DNA of 64,000 nucleotides from positions 1 through 64,000 of the forward strand of contig NZ_JAFKOI010000015.1 in NCBI RefSeq assembly GCF_017303315.1, given 5' to 3'. The stretch is from Bacillus sp. NTK071 (lineage in GTDB: Bacteria; Bacillota; Bacilli; Bacillales; Guptibacillaceae). The position numbers and the translations under genes were made by a program. Positions 50,123-59,324 of the stretch are shown here, in pieces (positions within the stretch are counted from its first letter, which is position 1; each line of letters opens with the position of its first letter). The notes beneath the pieces are model-generated. The model saw nothing but the letters and a program-made list of their open reading frames with translations, made no database searches and had not been told where the DNA came from.

Positions 50123-50677
50123 ATGAAATTTGTATTATTATTTGGGCCACAAGCAGTCGGTAAAATGACTGTGGGGCAGGAATTATCGAAAATAACAGAT
50201 CTAAAGTTATTTCACAATCACATGACGATTGATTTTCTTGAACCTTATTTTGGGTTTAGCCCTGAAATGTGGAGGCTTTCTACGCTGTTTAGAGAGGAGA
50301 TCTTTACATCATTTGCTAAAACTAATCAGTATGGCATGATTTTCACATACTTATGGGCTTTTGATCAGAAAGAAGATTGGGATTTCGTCGAGAAGGTATG
50401 TGAAATCTTCAGTGATGCTGATATCTATTTCGTTGAATTAGAAGCGGGTGTAGAGGAGAGGTTGAAGCGTAATACCACACAGAATCGACTCGAACACAAG
50501 CCAACCAAACGAGACATTGTCCATTCAGAAGAGAATCTGCTATCGACGATGGAAGAGTATCGAGTCAATTCAGATGTAGGAGAAATAGACAAGGAACATT
50601 ACCTTAGAATTAATAATGAGAAGAGCAGTGCGGAAGATGTAGCACAAATGATTAAAGATCGGTTTGGATTTGAGTAA
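50123..50677 (+). CDS. P-loop kinase-like ATPase
   Basis: 184 residues. Walker A is GPQAVGKMT (residues 8-16; K15 in GKMT), FHNHMTIDFLEPYFG follows as in shikimate/adenylate-kinase-type families, and YFVELEAGVEERLKRNTTQNRLEHKP is a lid-like Arg segment. Probable small-molecule kinase; substrate not known. AGGGGGAATG precedes the ATG. Confidence 0.75.
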   Translation: MKFVLLFGPQAVGKMTVGQELSKITDLKLFHNHMTIDFLEPYFGFSPEMWRLSTLFREEIFTSFAKTNQYGMIFTYLWAFDQKEDWDFVEKVCEIFSDADIYFVELEAGVEERLKRNTTQNRLEHKPTKRDIVHSEENLLSTMEEYRVNSDVGEIDKEHYLRINNEKSSAEDVAQMIKDRFGFE

Positions 50678-50682
50678 AAAGG

Positions 50683-50711
50683 AAGGCGCTTTGTAATAGA
50701 AGCGTCTTTTT
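50683..50711 (+). terminator. Terminator of the P-loop kinase gene
   Basis: AAGGCGCTT (50683-50691) pairs with AAGCGTCTT (50700-50708), then TTTATT. Confidence 0.75.
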
Positions 50712-50809
50712 ATTGATGTTAGAAGAATTTCATTGAGTTTGGGAGTCTATTTTGAAATAATTGGTAGAAGTAGGGGGCTGAAAAATTCTCATAGTAGATA
50801 GGTGATAAG

Positions 50810-52093
50810 ATGTATTTAACTATTTTTGATGACATTATTCAAATCTTACATCATGATTACGCAGGTTGTGTAGATAAGAAAGGCTGGGATTCTCCTTATT
50901 ATTATCGTGATAAGTTGATTCATATGCAAGAAGAGGGTGCCATATCAGATCAAACATTCGTAGAATTGGTAGAAGACTATTTGTTGGATTTCAAAGATTT
51001 ACATATGAGCTTTAAGAAGACCGGGGAAGAAAAGGAACGAAATACTATAGGATTCAACGTAAGGAGATATGAAGATTCTCTTTATATTGTAGCTAGCCTG
51101 AAAGAGAAAAGACTACAACCAGGAGATTTTATCACCGCATTAGATGGTTTAAGTATTACACAGGTTGTAGAAACTCATAAACGCAGCTTAATGGAAGTGA
51201 AAGCAGAACGAGAGAATTGGAATACTCTTCTTATAAAATACAAAACAGCTCTAGTCACAAATCAGAAAGGGCAAACGTTCACCCTCGACCTTAGAACCTA
51301 TAATCAAGAGCCATATCAACCCGACTATACATTGGTAGAAGTAGCGCCGGGGATAGTCTTGTTAAAGCTAACAGACTTTATGGACCACCATGCGATCTCA
51401 ACTTTGCTCAATGAAAAGAGTCATTTGCTTAGAGAACGCGATCACCTGATCATTGATGTGCGTGTAAACAAAGGTGGTAATGATTTAGCTTATTTCGATC
51501 TCCTTTCCTACCTGTTTGAAGATGAAGAAATCAATTTAGAAGACTTCACTTCAGATCGTATGTTAACAAATTGCACAAACCGAAACGTGGAATTGAGGGT
51601 TAGATTTCTTAAGAATCTACTTTTATCTATTAATGATGACAACACAGTGAATCAAATAAAAGCTATGATTAAGACGTTAGAAGAAAACAAAGGGAGAGGC
51701 TTTGTTGAATTAGACTTCAAAGGTAGCAAAGAAACTCTTCGCATCAAAACGAAAAAAGGTCCCAAGCAGGTAATTGTTCTAACAGATGTCTACTGTGGAA
51801 GTTCAGGGGACTCTTTTGTTGAGATTTGCAAGAATTCTTCTAAGGTTACTGTATTAGGAAGAGCAACGAAAGGACTGAATGATTATTCCAACCTTGCAGT
51901 TAGGAGTTGGAATGATCAATTTGAACTCTGGTACCCTACTTCTAAATTATCGAGGGTAGATCATGGATATGGAATGACTGGAATAGGGATAGTACCTGAT
52001 TGTTATATTCCATGGTCTCCATATCATATTATGGAAGATATCGACTTAAAGAAGGCGATTGAGCTAGTTAATGAGGTAATGAGGAGTCATTAG
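50810..52093 (+). CDS. Cytoplasmic S41-like peptidase
   Basis: 427 residues. LLLKLTDFMDHH, DHLIIDVRVNKGGND (about 215-229) and VIVLTDVYCGSSGDSFVEI (about 322-340; Ser332 is the candidate nucleophile) follow the C-terminal-processing peptidase (S41) pattern. There is no signal peptide or transmembrane helix and only a weak PDZ-like part (LQPGDFITALDGLSITQV, about 103-120). So, unlike most CtpA proteins, it should act inside the cell. Starts with ATG after AGGTGATAAG. Substrate unknown. Confidence 0.8.
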   Translation: MYLTIFDDIIQILHHDYAGCVDKKGWDSPYYYRDKLIHMQEEGAISDQTFVELVEDYLLDFKDLHMSFKKTGEEKERNTIGFNVRRYEDSLYIVASLKEKRLQPGDFITALDGLSITQVVETHKRSLMEVKAERENWNTLLIKYKTALVTNQKGQTFTLDLRTYNQEPYQPDYTLVEVAPGIVLLKLTDFMDHHAISTLLNEKSHLLRERDHLIIDVRVNKGGNDLAYFDLLSYLFEDEEINLEDFTSDRMLTNCTNRNVELRVRFLKNLLLSINDDNTVNQIKAMIKTLEENKGRGFVELDFKGSKETLRIKTKKGPKQVIVLTDVYCGSSGDSFVEICKNSSKVTVLGRATKGLNDYSNLAVRSWNDQFELWYPTSKLSRVDHGYGMTGIGIVPDCYIPWSPYHIMEDIDLKKAIELVNEVMRSH

Positions 52094-52138
52094 AAATGTT
52101 CCTTGTTATTGAATGGAAATGGAAGGGGCTTTGGGATT

Positions 52139-52375
52139 ATGAAGGTTAAAACAGTAATCATTGCGCTTTTATCATTTCTTGCTGTAAGTGGTATTCTTTT
52201 GTTTCTTGGACAAACGTACCAGATAGAAGTTTTGATGTTTCAATTCTATAATGAAACGTCTGATGGTTTCGAAGCAGGAGGCTCAATCGCTCCGTTTGTT
52301 ATTGGGGGATTGGTTAGTTATCTTATGGGGAGATGGTTTGAGAATAGAAAGAGCGAGGTTAGTGGAAATGAATAA
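52139..52375 (+). CDS. Small two-helix membrane protein
   Basis: 78 residues from ATG 52139 (GGAAGGGG about 10 bases upstream). Helices at about 5-25 and 50-65 (IAPFVIGGLVSYLMGRWF). A longer frame from 52103 overlaps nothing but has no ribosome binding site. No family recognised. Ends at a perfect terminator. Confidence 0.55.
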   Translation: MKVKTVIIALLSFLAVSGILLFLGQTYQIEVLMFQFYNETSDGFEAGGSIAPFVIGGLVSYLMGRWFENRKSEVSGNE

Positions 52376-52414
52376 GAAGAAGCACAATGACCTATAGGTC
52401 ATTGTGCTTCTTCT
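52375..52414. terminator. Strong bidirectional terminator, 18-base stem
   Basis: AGAAGAAGCACAATGACC, loop TATA, then the exact complement ending CTTCTTCT. It serves the small membrane-protein gene and the convergent gene at 52427. Confidence 0.87.
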
Positions 52415-52426
52415 GCATCAGGAACA

Positions 52427-53023
52427 CTATTTCGCAGACGTAAGAACTTTGTAGTCGTTCGGGATATGAAGCGTGGTTTCGTAAAATGCTTCTTTATTGA
52501 ATTGATCTGAAATATCTCGTTCTATTGTCTTATATGTAAGATAAGGCTGTTCGATTGCTTCTTTTACAATTGTCGTTTCAATAAGTTCCTTTTTCTTAAA
52601 CCCCGTTTGATTAACAACCGTTAGCTTGAGTAAAATTGACTCTGTTTTCTTATTTAGATAATGTGATTCAATCTGGGTGTCGTCCTCTTTAATGACTTGA
52701 GAGAATTCCTCTACTTCTAATTTCTGCTCTGGTAGTGATTGAATATATGGCTTGAAATAGTTCTCGCGCCATTCGTTTTCATCCATTGCGAAATCATAGG
52801 AATTCAGAGTGATCGATAAATAGCTAATAATCGTCAAAATCACCAGGAAGTAAATGCCTCTATACATAAACCCAGAATGAGAGAATGACTTTCGATCTTT
52901 TACGAGATGGACTATGAAAATAAGACCAACAAAAACCCATAATACTTCTGAAATAATAGTTAATGGTGCATCAGAAAGTCGCATTAACTCATGGTGACTA
53001 TCTATTACTTTTTGGATGTTCAT
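52427..53023 (-). CDS. Two-helix membrane protein of unknown function
   Basis: 198 residues. Helices at about 22-42 (APLTIISEVLWVFVGLIFIVHLV) and 52-74 (MYRGIYFLVILTIISYLSITL). The rest, about 75-198, is predicted outside the cell: a long beta-rich domain (YLTYKTIERDISDQFNKEAFYETTLHIPNDYKV). No family recognised. AGGAGGAAAA precedes the ATG. Single gene. Confidence 0.6.
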   Translation of the reverse strand: MNIQKVIDSHHELMRLSDAPLTIISEVLWVFVGLIFIVHLVKDRKSFSHSGFMYRGIYFLVILTIISYLSITLNSYDFAMDENEWRENYFKPYIQSLPEQKLEVEEFSQVIKEDDTQIESHYLNKKTESILLKLTVVNQTGFKKKELIETTIVKEAIEQPYLTYKTIERDISDQFNKEAFYETTLHIPNDYKVLTSAK

Positions 53024-53099
53024 CTATTTTCCTCCTGAATTGAAATAACAATGTAGTAAGGTTAAAAGCACCACTTCCTTTCTTACATGAGAATTCATG

Positions 53100-53137
53100 A
53101 AAATGCCCTTAAGAAGTGTTATTCTTAAGGGTATTTT
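53100..53137. terminator. Hairpin between the 198-residue gene and gerC
   Basis: AAAATGCCCTTAAGAA (53100-53115) pairs with TTCTTAAGGGTATTTT (53122-53137), one G-U. It can terminate the ger operon, which runs leftwards to 53241. Confidence 0.75.
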
Positions 53138-53240
53138 CTTCTTGTTAAATTGTAACAGTAGAACGGTCTTTTAATCTATAGTTAATAAAGTGATTGAATT
53201 TTCATTAGATTAACTGTGAAGTATTGAGGTATAGTACCAA

Positions 53241-54389
53241 TTAGTTAATATCCTGAGTGCCATACCCAGTTATCGTAAAATTCACGTTAACCTTAACAGG
53301 AACTTTGCTGAATTCTTTATTCCAGCCTTTTTCGTGCCCTTTCCAATAGTCAGGTTGTTTAATTCGCACCCATGTTGAGAACTCTAAGAAATCTAATCCA
53401 TATTCTTCTTGAGCAAGTGATATTACATGCTCAATTTCTTCTTTGACAACTTCTTCGCTCTCTTTCTTTATTTCTTTATCCCAACCTGGTTTAAACACAT
53501 TCCTTTCAATATTCCAATCCTCACCAAGCCTTAGAGAGGAATGAACAGATAACTCAATGAATAACTGACCATTCTTTAGGACCGGTTCAATTGTTGTATG
53601 GGATTTGTTGATTTCCAGTACAACTTGATCTTCCGATGTATGTTCCTGATCAATCGTCACAAGACCACCTCGAACAGTATTTTTAATCCATTTTAATCCG
53701 CCTACCTCGTCAGGTGTTAACCAGCCTGCTATTTTATCGTCTTCATTTGAGATGATTCCGGCTCCTTCTAAGTGGATACGCCCTTGATTAATAGAAACTT
53801 CAGGTATGACGAAGCTCGAGCGGTCCGAAAGGTGTTTTGATAAATCACCGAAGTTAAGGTTATCTTGGACATTTAGGCTTCGATCGATGTTCTGAGTTAA
53901 TTCTTTAATTTGTACTGCTGGAAACATTTCTTTTGTTGGTTCCACGTTAAGAATCTTTGCAACGTTTTCTTTTGTAATAAAGACAGGAACCGTTCGTCTA
54001 AATTCATGATCACGCAAAAAGAAGCTGATGATTTTGTTGATCGATTCATGTTCAATAAGATTTTCAGATACAACCATTGATTTCAGGTGGGTGTAGTTAG
54101 GCGGCCGATCTGATTCTAAAGAATTCTTTCGAATAATTTCAAAGAAGTTATCTCCACTAAGCGTGAGATTTTGAAAGGGACTCCCTTGTTGTCCACCAGC
54201 TTGAGTGCTTGGTATATTATTCGGTACAACATATTGGTTCGTCATTGAAAAGCGGCCAGTCTCTTCTTCTCCATAATCAAGCCCTACGGCCATAATGATT
54301 CCAAGATCTTCAATCTCATCACTATCCCAGCATGCAGTTAGGCTCAACAAAAGTGGGAAAGTGAGGATCAAGAGAAACCTTTTCTTCAT
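53241..54389 (-). CDS. GerC-type spore germination lipoprotein
   Basis: 382 residues. Lipoprotein signal peptide with LTAC (Cys20), then WDSDEIEDLGIIMAVGLDYGEEETGRFSMTNQYVVP, the Ger(x)C family start. Family pieces include SLRLGEDWNIERNVFKPGWDKEIKKESEEVVKEEIEHVI near the C-terminus. Forms the germinant receptor with the two upstream genes, in the inner membrane of the spore. The ATG overlaps the stop of the GerB-type gene by four bases. Which receptor (GerA, GerK or other) cannot be said. Confidence 0.86.
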   Translation of the reverse strand: MKKRFLLILTFPLLLSLTACWDSDEIEDLGIIMAVGLDYGEEETGRFSMTNQYVVPNNIPSTQAGGQQGSPFQNLTLSGDNFFEIIRKNSLESDRPPNYTHLKSMVVSENLIEHESINKIISFFLRDHEFRRTVPVFITKENVAKILNVEPTKEMFPAVQIKELTQNIDRSLNVQDNLNFGDLSKHLSDRSSFVIPEVSINQGRIHLEGAGIISNEDDKIAGWLTPDEVGGLKWIKNTVRGGLVTIDQEHTSEDQVVLEINKSHTTIEPVLKNGQLFIELSVHSSLRLGEDWNIERNVFKPGWDKEIKKESEEVVKEEIEHVISLAQEEYGLDFLEFSTWVRIKQPDYWKGHEKGWNKEFSKVPVKVNVNFTITGYGTQDIN

Positions 54390-55474
54390 TGGAATCTCTC
54401 CTTTGTAACTGATACAACTAATAAAATAAGAGGGATCACAATAAGAGCAGCATACGACAGATTGTTAGTATAGGTAGCGGTTGAGAATAACTCGGTTATG
54501 CCTGACGGATAGAGTGAGAGAGAGAGAATCGTCATTCCGACAATAATATTAACGAATATGTTTCGTTGGCAGTTAAAGGTTTTGCATATCCCAAGCAAAG
54601 CTGAATAATAATAGGCCGTTAGCGTAGTGAAAATAGTGATAATCCATCCAAATAGAAATAGAAGCTCAAACCGTTCAAAGAAGAAGCCTTGGTATTCAAT
54701 GGTTTTGGCCATTTCAATTGTTGGGAAAGTGATGACTTTTAATTCTCCAATACTAAGAATACCGATATTGAGTATAAAGAAGAGCACATAGATCATACAT
54801 ACCGAACCTATGCTTATCCCGAGGATCTTTGTTACTGAACCCCATTTTGTTAGCTTTTGATACCCAGATAGCACCATGATTAGTTCGTATCCTACGAAGG
54901 AGAAGAATGTCGTGTGTGTGCCTTTTAGTAGGGAGTAGCCATCATTAACGAATATAGGACGTAAGTTGGTCGGTTCTATGCTTTTGATGCTCAAAATCGT
55001 AAGTAAGAAAAACATAGCAAGAATAATGGGGAAGTAGAGTTGAAAGAACATCACGATGTTAGATAGACCACAAGAGACAAGATACATGCAAGACAGAATC
55101 AGGACGATTAGGACGACAAACTTGGGTGTTCGATCTAACAGATAATAATTAACAATTTCAGACATTGTCCGAATGACAAAAGCTGAAATGAAGATTGCGT
55201 AGGTAACGAAAATTAAGTTAAATAGCTTACCAATCCACTTGCCGATCACGTGTGGTGCAAAATCAAATAATGTTTGATTGGGATACCTCTTAATAAGCAT
55301 GAAAATGAGGAGAGCGTTTAGGAAAGCGACGCTTGCTCCAAAAATGACGCTTATCCACATATTAGGTTGCCCGACAACAACAGCTGTTTCTCTGGGTAGA
55401 GTGACAATTCCTACTCCGATAATGGTGGAAATGAGAAAGATGATCATCGGTAAGGAAGATTGATTCTCATTCAT
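54386..55474 (-). CDS. GerB-type spore germination permease
   Basis: 362 residues, about ten helices, of the endospore germination permease family (APC superfamily). Typical parts: IIFLISTIIGVGIVTLPRETAVVVG at the start (helix 1, GxGxxxLPR) and GLSNIVMFFQLYFPIILAMFFLL. It probably recognises the germinant with GerA. It overlaps the GerA-type gene by 8 bases and the GerC-type gene by 4, so all three are coupled. Confidence 0.87.
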   Translation of the reverse strand: MNENQSSLPMIIFLISTIIGVGIVTLPRETAVVVGQPNMWISVIFGASVAFLNALLIFMLIKRYPNQTLFDFAPHVIGKWIGKLFNLIFVTYAIFISAFVIRTMSEIVNYYLLDRTPKFVVLIVLILSCMYLVSCGLSNIVMFFQLYFPIILAMFFLLTILSIKSIEPTNLRPIFVNDGYSLLKGTHTTFFSFVGYELIMVLSGYQKLTKWGSVTKILGISIGSVCMIYVLFFILNIGILSIGELKVITFPTIEMAKTIEYQGFFFERFELLFLFGWIITIFTTLTAYYYSALLGICKTFNCQRNIFVNIIVGMTILSLSLYPSGITELFSTATYTNNLSYAALIVIPLILLVVSVTKERFQ

Positions 55475-56915
55475 TTACTTTCTCCCCCTTCACTCCTCCC
55501 TTATAGTACAAACGAACAATACTATCCTTCCATCGCTTTAAGTCGATCGGTGCAAAAGGCTCAAGATAGGGCATTGAAAAGCTTCTTAATTTAACAAGAT
55601 GAGTCGTCACAATGAAGATCGCTATAAGCATGCCGTAAATCCCAAGGATGGCTGCTGAGAACAGGACAAAGAAGCGAATGGTTCGTAAAGCTAGACTTAA
55701 TTGGTAGTTCGGAATGGCAAAAGAACAGATGGCTGTAAACGATATCACCATTACCATCATGGGACTTACAATCCCAGAGCTTACTGCAGTTTCTCCTATC
55801 ACGATAGCCCCAACGATACTAACAGTAGACCCGATTGGCTTAGGAAGACGTACACCTGCTTCACGCAGAATCTCAATTGTGAGTTCCATTAGAAAAGCTT
55901 CAATAACAGATGGAAAGGGAACACCTTCTCTTGTTTTGGAAAGAGATACTGCGAGACTCGTTGGAATAAGACCGTGTTGGAAAGAAACTAATGATATATA
56001 AGTAGCTGGCAGCAAAACCGAAATAAGTGCTGTGATATAACTAAGTAAGCGAATGAGTGAGGCGGGAATCCACTTGAAATAATAGTCGTCAGGCGTTTGC
56101 AAAAGCATGTTAAGCGTCGTCGGTGCAATTAAAGCAGTTGGTGAACCGTCTGTTAAAATGGCTACCCTCCCTTCTAGTAGCGCATTGGCCACTTTCGTAG
56201 GATGCTGGGTCGCTGTTAATTCTGGAAAGACGGAAAGTTTATTTCGCTCAATTAGTTGCTCAAGAATGCCACCATCTGTCACAAAGTCCACTTTCACTGA
56301 GGTAACTCGATCTCTTACTTCCTCTATTAAAGTGTCTTTGCTTTTTCCTTTCAAATAAGCAACGTAAATGTACGTGACGACATCTGTTCCAATGGTGAAT
56401 TTCTCGAAAGTTAAATCCTTTGATTTGAGATGCATGCGAAGAAGCGTTTTGTTGTCCTGAATACATTCAATAAATCCATCTCTTGAGCCGCTGATTGTTG
56501 GCTCATTTACTGGCTCATCAGGGGTCCGTTTAATAAATTTAGTAGTTTCAACCACATAAATGTGTTGTACGTTTTCGTGCTTAACGATAATGATCGTACA
56601 ACCGTCCATTAAATGTGCTGCAATGAGATCATGATCTATCACTTCCTCAATTGATGCAATAGGTAGAAGATCAGGAATTCCTTCTAATTGGATAGGACCA
56701 CCTTCTTCAGCTGCTGAAAGCAAGGGAGAAATGATGGCTTTTTGAATTGTCATAGGATCAGAAATATCTTTAAGAAAGGCAAGCGTAATAGTAAGTGGAG
56801 CCACTTTTAACTTCTTGAATTGAAGATCATTGCTTTCGTGAAATACCTCTTTGATTTGATCCTCTAATGTAGATTGAGGTTTGCTTTTGCTATTGTGACT
56901 TCTACGTATTCTCAT
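55467..56915 (-). CDS. GerA-type spore germination protein
   Basis: 482 residues. Soluble N-terminal domains to about 270, then about five helices between 285 and 450 (LIRLLSYITALISVLLPATYISLVSF ... GIVSPMMVMVISFTAICSFAIPNYQLSLALRTIRFFV), followed by PIDLKRWKDSIVRLY. LTDGSPTALIAPTTLNMLLQTPDDYY is a strong family match. First gene of the operon; expected in the forespore under SigG, but I did not find a sure promoter. GAGGTGATCCT precedes the ATG. Confidence 0.87.
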   Translation of the reverse strand: MRIRRSHNSKSKPQSTLEDQIKEVFHESNDLQFKKLKVAPLTITLAFLKDISDPMTIQKAIISPLLSAAEEGGPIQLEGIPDLLPIASIEEVIDHDLIAAHLMDGCTIIIVKHENVQHIYVVETTKFIKRTPDEPVNEPTISGSRDGFIECIQDNKTLLRMHLKSKDLTFEKFTIGTDVVTYIYVAYLKGKSKDTLIEEVRDRVTSVKVDFVTDGGILEQLIERNKLSVFPELTATQHPTKVANALLEGRVAILTDGSPTALIAPTTLNMLLQTPDDYYFKWIPASLIRLLSYITALISVLLPATYISLVSFQHGLIPTSLAVSLSKTREGVPFPSVIEAFLMELTIEILREAGVRLPKPIGSTVSIVGAIVIGETAVSSGIVSPMMVMVISFTAICSFAIPNYQLSLALRTIRFFVLFSAAILGIYGMLIAIFIVTTHLVKLRSFSMPYLEPFAPIDLKRWKDSIVRLYYKGGVKGEKVNE

Positions 56916-57143
56916 GTAAGGATCACCTCAACTATTGTCTACCGATTATTGTTTGCAATGACTAACGTTCTATCCATCTAGAAAGAAATTTCAGTGGAAG
57001 CTTTCGCAGATGAATGGATGAGATGATGCTGTCCTTCCAAAACCTTGTTAGGGTATCTCACGAATTATGTATTTTGAATTTTCAATCATGTTACGATTTC
57101 TGTATAGAATGTATAGAAGAACATAGCAGGAAGAAGGGATAAT

Positions 57144-58409
57144 ATGAAGAAAATTGTGGTTGTTGGGATGGGGATGGCGGCGATACGGTTCGTTGAAAAT
57201 CTACTTTCTGTCAAAACAGTTCACTTTGAAATTCTGATTATTGGAAAGGAAAATAACCCAGCTTATAAACGGCATCTTCTTACACGTGTTCTACAGGGAG
57301 AATTTGGGATAGAAGAATCGATCATACATGATAAGAATTGGTATGAAAGCAATGGAATACGCTGTTTAATGAATGAAAAGGTAGTAGCAGTTGATTCGGA
57401 ATCCCAAGAAGTGAAAACGGATCGAGGAAGGAAAGTCAGATACGATTATCTTGTTATGGCAACGGGTTCAACACCTCACTATTTACCAGTTAAAGGTGCA
57501 GGAAAGAAGGGGGTTGTAACCTTACGTACCATAGATGATTGTCATCACCTCATAGAAAAAGCTCATCAATACAAGAAAGCAGTCGTTATAGGTGCAGGTA
57601 TTCTAGGACTCGAAACAGCGATGGGACTTGTTTCTCTCGGAGTGGAAACAACCGTTATCCACCATCAACCGAACGTCATGAATCGTCAATTAGATCGCCT
57701 AGCTGCTGAAATGCTTCAAGAGGCACTTGAAGCACGTGGAGTGAGGTTCCTTCTGAATAAACGAACCAAGGAGCTAATAGGACAATCAAGCGTAGAAGGA
57801 ATACGATTCTCAGATGGTAACTCGTTAGAGAGCGACTTGGTTCTCATGTCGGTAGGGATAAGACCAAACATTGAGCTTGCTAAGAAAGCGGGACTTGATG
57901 TTCACAGGGGAGTTATTGTGAATGATCATCTTCAAACAAGTGTACCGAACATATTTGCTATAGGAGAATGCATTGAACATCGTGAAGTCACTTACGGTGG
58001 AATTGATCCAATTTATGAACAGGCCGACTACCTTGCAAGGTTGATGACAGGAATACAGGTGAATGGTTATATGGGTTCAACAGTCTCAACGCATCTTCAT
58101 ATTAAAGGAATTAAGGCTTTCTCATGTGGTCAGGTACTTGAAACAGAAGAAACTAGAACCTTTCAGTGGATTGATCCTATTCGGCATATCTACAAAAAAA
58201 TTGTCACATTCAATGGACGAGTTATAGGGGCTATTCTGTTTGGAGATACATCGGAATCAAAGAGGATCGCAACACTTGTGGAAGAATGGGCTCCGGTATC
58301 AGAGATTCCTTCGAATCACCTTTTTCATACAAAAGATGTCAACTCTCAACCTCATCTTAAGATCGTAACGAACAAGCAACCTTCAAGAGTTTCACAACAC
58401 CATTCATAA
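57144..58409 (+). CDS. NirB-N-terminal-like NAD(P)/FAD oxidoreductase
   Basis: 421 residues. FAD site GMGMAA (8-13), a second nucleotide site GAGILGLETA (about 151-160), ATGSTPHYLP and NIFAIGECIEH (about 271-281). This is the pattern of the first half of NirB/NasB (nitrite reductase FAD/NAD part; YKRHLLTRVLQGE near residue 50 matches YNR-LL-xxVLxGE), but the bfd-like and sirohaem halves are absent. It may feed electrons to another acceptor. The NirD-like gene follows after 35 bases. Confidence 0.8.
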   Translation: MKKIVVVGMGMAAIRFVENLLSVKTVHFEILIIGKENNPAYKRHLLTRVLQGEFGIEESIIHDKNWYESNGIRCLMNEKVVAVDSESQEVKTDRGRKVRYDYLVMATGSTPHYLPVKGAGKKGVVTLRTIDDCHHLIEKAHQYKKAVVIGAGILGLETAMGLVSLGVETTVIHHQPNVMNRQLDRLAAEMLQEALEARGVRFLLNKRTKELIGQSSVEGIRFSDGNSLESDLVLMSVGIRPNIELAKKAGLDVHRGVIVNDHLQTSVPNIFAIGECIEHREVTYGGIDPIYEQADYLARLMTGIQVNGYMGSTVSTHLHIKGIKAFSCGQVLETEETRTFQWIDPIRHIYKKIVTFNGRVIGAILFGDTSESKRIATLVEEWAPVSEIPSNHLFHTKDVNSQPHLKIVTNKQPSRVSQHHS

Positions 58410-58444
58410 TCAACACCTAATCTTACCTTGGGAGGATCGTCGAC

Positions 58445-58759
58445 ATGCCAGTTCAGGCAGTTAAAATCAATATAGGAAGAGAACGTGATTTTAAAAAAGG
58501 AACAGGTACGAAAGTGGATTTATTAAAATTATCGATTGCTGTATTTCATTTGTCAGATGGAACCTTTCGAGCGATTCATAATCATTGTCCAGAAGGGGAT
58601 GAACTAGTGAGTGGTGTGCTTATTGGTGAGTATGTTTTCTGCCCTTTCCACGATTGTAAAATTCATTTAAAAAGTGGGAAGTTGCAAGGAGAGATTGAAG
58701 GTGTTGAAACCTTTTCTGTTGAGCTGCAAGATGGTTTTGTTTATCTTACGTTAGAGTAG
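58445..58759 (+). CDS. NirD/Rieske-like small subunit lacking a His ligand
   Basis: 104 residues. The Rieske fold is clear: LSIAVFHLSDGTFRAIHNHCPEGDELVSGVLIGEYVFCPFHDCKIHLKSGKL. In normal Rieske boxes the first pair is C-x-H; here it is CPE, while the second pair CPFH is intact. So a normal [2Fe-2S] cluster would lack one ligand. GGAGG 10 bases before ATG. It follows the NirB-like gene. A perfect 40-base palindrome ends the operon. Confidence 0.75.
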   Translation: MPVQAVKINIGRERDFKKGTGTKVDLLKLSIAVFHLSDGTFRAIHNHCPEGDELVSGVLIGEYVFCPFHDCKIHLKSGKLQGEIEGVETFSVELQDGFVYLTLE

Positions 58760-58770
58760 GAAGAATGGAA

Positions 58771-58810
58771 AAACCGCTGTTGTCCTCATATGAGGACAAC
58801 AGCGGTTTTG
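58771..58810. terminator. Perfect 40-base palindromic terminator
   Basis: AAAACCGCTGTTGTCCTCAT followed by its exact complement, with A- and T-ends. Serves the nir-like operon and the convergent DUF3243 gene. Confidence 0.88.
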
Positions 58811-58819
58811 TGTCGTGAT

Positions 58820-59125
58820 TTAGTTTGTTTCAGATGCTAGCTTCACAAGTACGTGAGCCATATGCTCGCGTTCTTCTTTGTTCGCCACATTCCATAGCTC
58901 GTTAAGTACCTTTTCTTCACGGTTACGTGGCTCTTCGTGATCTGCTAGATAATCCGCTACGCGCTTAGCACCCTTAGAAAGACCTTCTTCACCAAGACCA
59001 AGTTTCTCACCTTTATGAACTTGATCGCCTAGATAGTCTTTAAATGATTGGAAATTCTGCATGATATCATCTTTCTTGTCCTCGCTCATTTTTGCTACTG
59101 CTTGTTTTGCATCCTTCTCTGCCAT
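58820..59125 (-). CDS. DUF3243 family protein
   Basis: 101 residues, helical. Family features: QNFQSFKDYLGDQVHKGEKLGLGEEGLSKGAKRVADYLADHEEPRNREEKVLNELWNVANKEEREHMAHVLVKLA. Function not established. AAGGAG 8 bases upstream of ATG. Confidence 0.82.
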   Translation of the reverse strand: MAEKDAKQAVAKMSEDKKDDIMQNFQSFKDYLGDQVHKGEKLGLGEEGLSKGAKRVADYLADHEEPRNREEKVLNELWNVANKEEREHMAHVLVKLASETN

Positions 59126-59324
59126 TTTACTTCATCTCCTTTGTTTTTGTGTATAGTGAGTATGTTTCCGAAAATGGAAAGTGTTAAACCCAATTAATAA
59201 CGAATTAGCCTATTGGAGGATAGATGAAACTACATTGTAAGATTTGAGATAAAACTGAAATCTGCATCTATTTTTACCGATAATGGAAATTAAAGGTACG
59301 AAACGAGGGGATGAATGGTATGTT

